Shown here: piece by piece, positions 5,921 to 7,546 of the stretch | How the letters are laid out: each line of letters opens with the position of its first letter | How positions within the stretch are numbered: the first letter of the stretch is position 1 | Assembly (NCBI GenBank): GCA_005883905.1 | Contig: VAYD01000420.1 | Span: 1-7,546, forward strand | Origin: Actinomycetota bacterium | GTDB lineage: Bacteria > Actinomycetota > Thermoleophilia > Solirubrobacterales > Solirubrobacteraceae | Length of the DNA: 7,546 bases | Direction: 5' to 3' | Translations under genes and position numbers: made by a program | The notes under the pieces: model-generated | Databases searched by the model: none | What the model saw: only the letters and a program-made list of their open reading frames with translations | Told to the model about the DNA's origin: nothing

Positions 5921-6352
5921 ATGGCGAACGACACCGACGCCGAAGCGCCGACGTCCGTCCAGCCGGCGGTCCCCGGCGCGCCCGCCGAACCGGCCCCGCC
6001 GCCCCCGACCACGTGGCGCGCCCGCGGCCGGGCGCGCCGGCGGCTGCGCTACCTGCGCGCCGCTCGCGAGCTCGCGCTGCGCGACCTCGGCGGGCTGGTC
6101 TTCGAGCTGCACCGCCACAACCGCGAGCGGCCGGACCTCGTGACGGCGAAGCTCGACGCCCTGGGCGAGCTCGACCGTGAGCGGCGCATCCTCGAGGACG
6201 CGCTCGACGACCGCCGCGACGTCGACGTGCTGCGGCTGCCCGGGCTGGCGAGCTGCCCGCGCTGCGGGACGGTGCTCGCCAGCGACGCGCGCTTCTGCTC
6301 GAGCTGCGGCCAGGCCGTCGCCGAGACGGCGCCCGCCGACGCGCCCGCATGA
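5921..6352 (+). CDS. Zinc-ribbon protein with helical/coiled-coil region
   Basis: The 143-residue protein starts at ATG 5921 (MANDTDAEAP); a GTG at 5888 in the same frame would add only an Arg-rich leader and is less likely. Residues 1-31 are a Pro/Ala-rich disordered segment. Residues 32-45 are strongly basic, and residues 45-100 form a charged, probably coiled-coil helix (RELALRDLGGLVFELHRHNR, then AKLDALGELDRERRILEDAL). Near the end is a zinc ribbon, CPRCG then CSSCG, with Cys112, Cys115, Cys126 and Cys129 as the metal ligands. There is no membrane segment. Its stop overlaps the start of the next zinc-ribbon gene as ATGA, so the two proteins are probably made together and may interact. The architecture resembles conserved but unnamed proteins of this actinobacterial group; the function is unknown. 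Confidence 0.85.
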   Translation: MANDTDAEAPTSVQPAVPGAPAEPAPPPPTTWRARGRARRRLRYLRAARELALRDLGGLVFELHRHNRERPDLVTAKLDALGELDRERRILEDALDDRRDVDVLRLPGLASCPRCGTVLASDARFCSSCGQAVAETAPADAPA

Positions 6353-6607
6353 CCTGCCCGCGCTGCGGTGCCGAGCTGCGCGCCGATCAGGACTGGTGCG
6401 TCGAGTGCGGCGCGCCCGCGCGCACACAGCTCGCCCGCCCCGGCGCGTGGCGCGCGCCCGTCGCGCTCATCGCCGTCGTCGCCGCGCTCTCGGGCGCCGC
6501 GCTGGCCTTCGCCTTCGTGCGCCTCTCCAACACCGACGACGACGTCGCCGCCGCGCGCTCCGCGGAGACGCTCACGCAGCAGACGCAGCCCGCGGCCCCT
6601 CCCCTAG
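6349..6607 (+). CDS. Zinc-ribbon protein with one transmembrane helix, end probably frameshifted
   Basis: This gene starts with ATG at 6349, overlapping the previous stop as ATGA. It opens with a zinc ribbon, MTCPRCGAELRADQDWCVEC (ligands Cys3, Cys6, Cys17, Cys20), followed by a basic stretch and one membrane helix at about residues 37-57 (APVALIAVVAALSGAALAFA), then an acidic and Thr/Gln-rich tail. The N-terminal ribbon would lie in the cytoplasm and the tail outside. As written, the frame does not stop here but runs to 7518, entirely antisense to two good minus-strand genes, as Arg/Pro/Ala-rich sequence, so that extension is not believable. One fewer C in the runs at 6596-6599 or 6601-6604 would bring in the TAG at 6605-6607, giving about 85 residues that end tail-to-tail with the methyltransferase. 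The end given here assumes this. Function unknown. Confidence 0.7.
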
Positions 6608-7212
6608 CCGGGCCGCGTCGCCACGACGCGCGCGCCCGTCTCCGGCAGCGCGCCCGCGGCGATCTGCTCGAGCTCGCTGTCGAGCAGCCCCGGCGGCACG
6701 TGCCAGCGGTGCAGGTACGGGCCGCGCTCGACCGTTCCGAGAGCGAGGCCCGCGTCCTCCAGCGCGGTGAGCACCGCGCTCAGCGGATGGATGTGGCCCC
6801 GCATGTCGGCGACGACCTCGGCCGGCGTGCGCGAGCCGTCCTGGCGCCGCGCGAGCCACCACGCCGCCGCGCGCTCGTCGAGGCGCTCGACGTCGAACTC
6901 GTCGACGATCAGCGTCCCGCCGGGCCGCAGCAGCTCGGCGAGGTGGCGGCACGATTCGGCGAGCGGCTCGAGGTGGTGCAGCGAGACGATCGCGACCGCC
7001 GCGTCGAACGTCGCGGGCGGCTCGTGCAGGTCCATCAGCGCGACCGGGACGACGGCGTCGGTCTCGGAGGCCGGGTCGATCGCCGTCACGTCGTAGCCGC
7101 GCTCGCGCAGCAGCGCGGCGAGCTCACCGGCGCCGGCGCCGACCTCGAGCACCCTCGCGCGGCCGTAGGGCAGCGCGCGGCAGACGAACGCGGCGACGCC
7201 AGGGTCGAGCAC
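6604..7212 (-). CDS. Class I SAM-dependent methyltransferase
   Basis: The 202-residue protein transfers a methyl group from S-adenosylmethionine to an unidentified substrate. Motif I is VLEVGAGAGELAALL (Glu23 to Gly29 forming the SAM-binding glycine loop), and the acidic residue that binds the ribose of SAM is probably Asp46 in VTAIDP. The region FDAAVAIVSLHHLEPL and the later LLRPGGTLIVDEFDVERLDE match motifs of the UbiE/Methyltransf_11 type. The Trp/Tyr-rich C-terminal part (GPYLHRWHVPP) is likely to shape the acceptor site. The start is GTG at 7212, one base after the stop of the deacetylase-like gene, so the two are likely co-transcribed. The TAG stop overlaps tail-to-tail with the probable end of the second zinc-ribbon gene. 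The gene appears intact; the substrate cannot be inferred. Confidence 0.9.
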   Translation of the reverse strand: MLDPGVAAFVCRALPYGRARVLEVGAGAGELAALLRERGYDVTAIDPASETDAVVPVALMDLHEPPATFDAAVAIVSLHHLEPLAESCRHLAELLRPGGTLIVDEFDVERLDERAAAWWLARRQDGSRTPAEVVADMRGHIHPLSAVLTALEDAGLALGTVERGPYLHRWHVPPGLLDSELEQIAAGALPETGARVVATRPG

Positions 7213-7213
7213 G

Positions 7214-7546
7214 TCAGGCGCTCAGCGCCGCGCCCCAGCGCCCCGCGGCCAGCCGCTCGAGCGCCGCGGCGGAAACCGGGTGGCGCTCCACGTCCGGCGG
7301 TGCCGGCGCCCGCTCGGAGCCCAGCGCGGCCATCGTCTCGGCGACGCCGCGCGACACCGCGCCCAGGGCGTAGCCGCCCTCCAGAACGGCCGCCACCGGC
7401 GCCTCGGCCTCGCCGGCGATCGCCCGCAGCCACGCCGCCATCGCCCCATAGCCGGCGTCGGTCACGCGGCAGCCGGCGAGCGGGTCCTCCTCGTGGGCGT
7501 CGTAGCCGGCGGAGATGAGCACGAGGTCGGGCGCGAACGCCCGCGC
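7214..7546 (-). CDS. AcuC/histone-deacetylase family amidohydrolase, C-terminal part
   Basis: The gene enters from the right edge, already in frame, and its last 110 codons are visible. They contain LVLISAGYDAHEEDPLAG, where the aspartate is one of the zinc ligands of the family, then DAGYGAMAAWLRAIA and VLEGGYALGAVSRGVAETM, where the GGY loop carries the catalytic tyrosine. These are diagnostic of the arginase-fold deacetylases that include AcuC, acetylpolyamine amidohydrolases and histone deacetylases. In bacteria they remove acetyl groups from proteins or polyamines; which one applies here cannot be told. The TGA stop at 7216-7214 is one base from the methyltransferase GTG, suggesting one transcript. 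The N-terminal two thirds, including the His-Asp charge relay, lie outside the window. Confidence 0.92.
   Translation of the reverse strand, partial: ARAFAPDLVLISAGYDAHEEDPLAGCRVTDAGYGAMAAWLRAIAGEAEAPVAAVLEGGYALGAVSRGVAETMAALGSERAPAPPDVERHPVSAAALERLAAGRWGAALSA

Noticed and set aside
6349..7518. Full-length 389-codon plus-strand frame continuing from the second zinc-ribbon gene
   Set aside because: Beyond about 6603 it is Arg/Pro/Ala-rich and exactly antisense to a methyltransferase and a deacetylase-like gene with clear motifs; it is a GC-driven shadow frame.
1..7546. CRISPR arrays, tRNA/rRNA genes, insertion sequences, prophage or defence genes
   Set aside because: No regularly spaced repeats, transposase or integrase motifs, terminal inverted repeats or structural RNA signatures were found on either strand.

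Overview
This is a very GC-rich window with strong G/C preference at third codon positions. Its gene types (type-2 mycobacterial-like PyrF, HU, MurI, Rph and RdgB in a tight run, paired zinc-ribbon proteins) suggest an actinomycete, most likely Thermoleophilia/Solirubrobacterales. That placement is inferred from remembered gene neighbourhoods and protein style; no rRNA or tRNA is present to confirm it.

Layout. (1) At 1-1272 on the minus strand, an HU DNA-binding protein (GTG start, strong Shine-Dalgarno) is followed by pyrF, which overlaps the HU stop codon, and then by the first 50 codons of a membrane-anchored or exported protein. pyrF has lost about 11 codons in the middle and changes frame there. 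(2) At 1273-1514 a 92-bp divergent spacer holds a repeated 9-mer and GC hairpins, followed by a plus-strand gene for a 49-residue two-helix membrane protein. Its end overlaps the end of a minus-strand cation diffusion facilitator gene. (3) At 1501-4864, all minus, transcription runs from a broken small gene to murI, rph, rdgB and the CDF transporter. murI/rph and rph/rdgB each overlap as ATGA. At rdgB/CDF the end of one gene and the start of the other are both missing. (4) At 4890-6607, plus strand, lie a GT4 glycosyltransferase, a long imperfect palindrome, and two overlapping zinc-ribbon genes, the second with one transmembrane helix. (5) At 6604-7546, minus strand, lie a SAM-dependent methyltransferase and the C-terminal third of an AcuC/histone-deacetylase-like protein.

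Functionally this is mostly housekeeping: nucleoid protein, UMP synthesis, D-glutamate supply for peptidoglycan, tRNA 3'-end trimming, cleaning of the nucleotide pool and metal export. I see no phage, transposon, CRISPR, toxin-antitoxin or defence system. The main anomaly is a series of reading-frame breaks in otherwise conserved genes: pyrF, the rdgB/CDF junction, the small gene before murI, and the end of the second zinc-ribbon gene. Several lie at G/C runs, so base-calling or assembly error is the simplest explanation; real gene decay cannot be excluded from sequence alone. The least-described items are the 49-residue membrane protein, the zinc-ribbon pair, the small gene upstream of murI and the palindrome after the glycosyltransferase.
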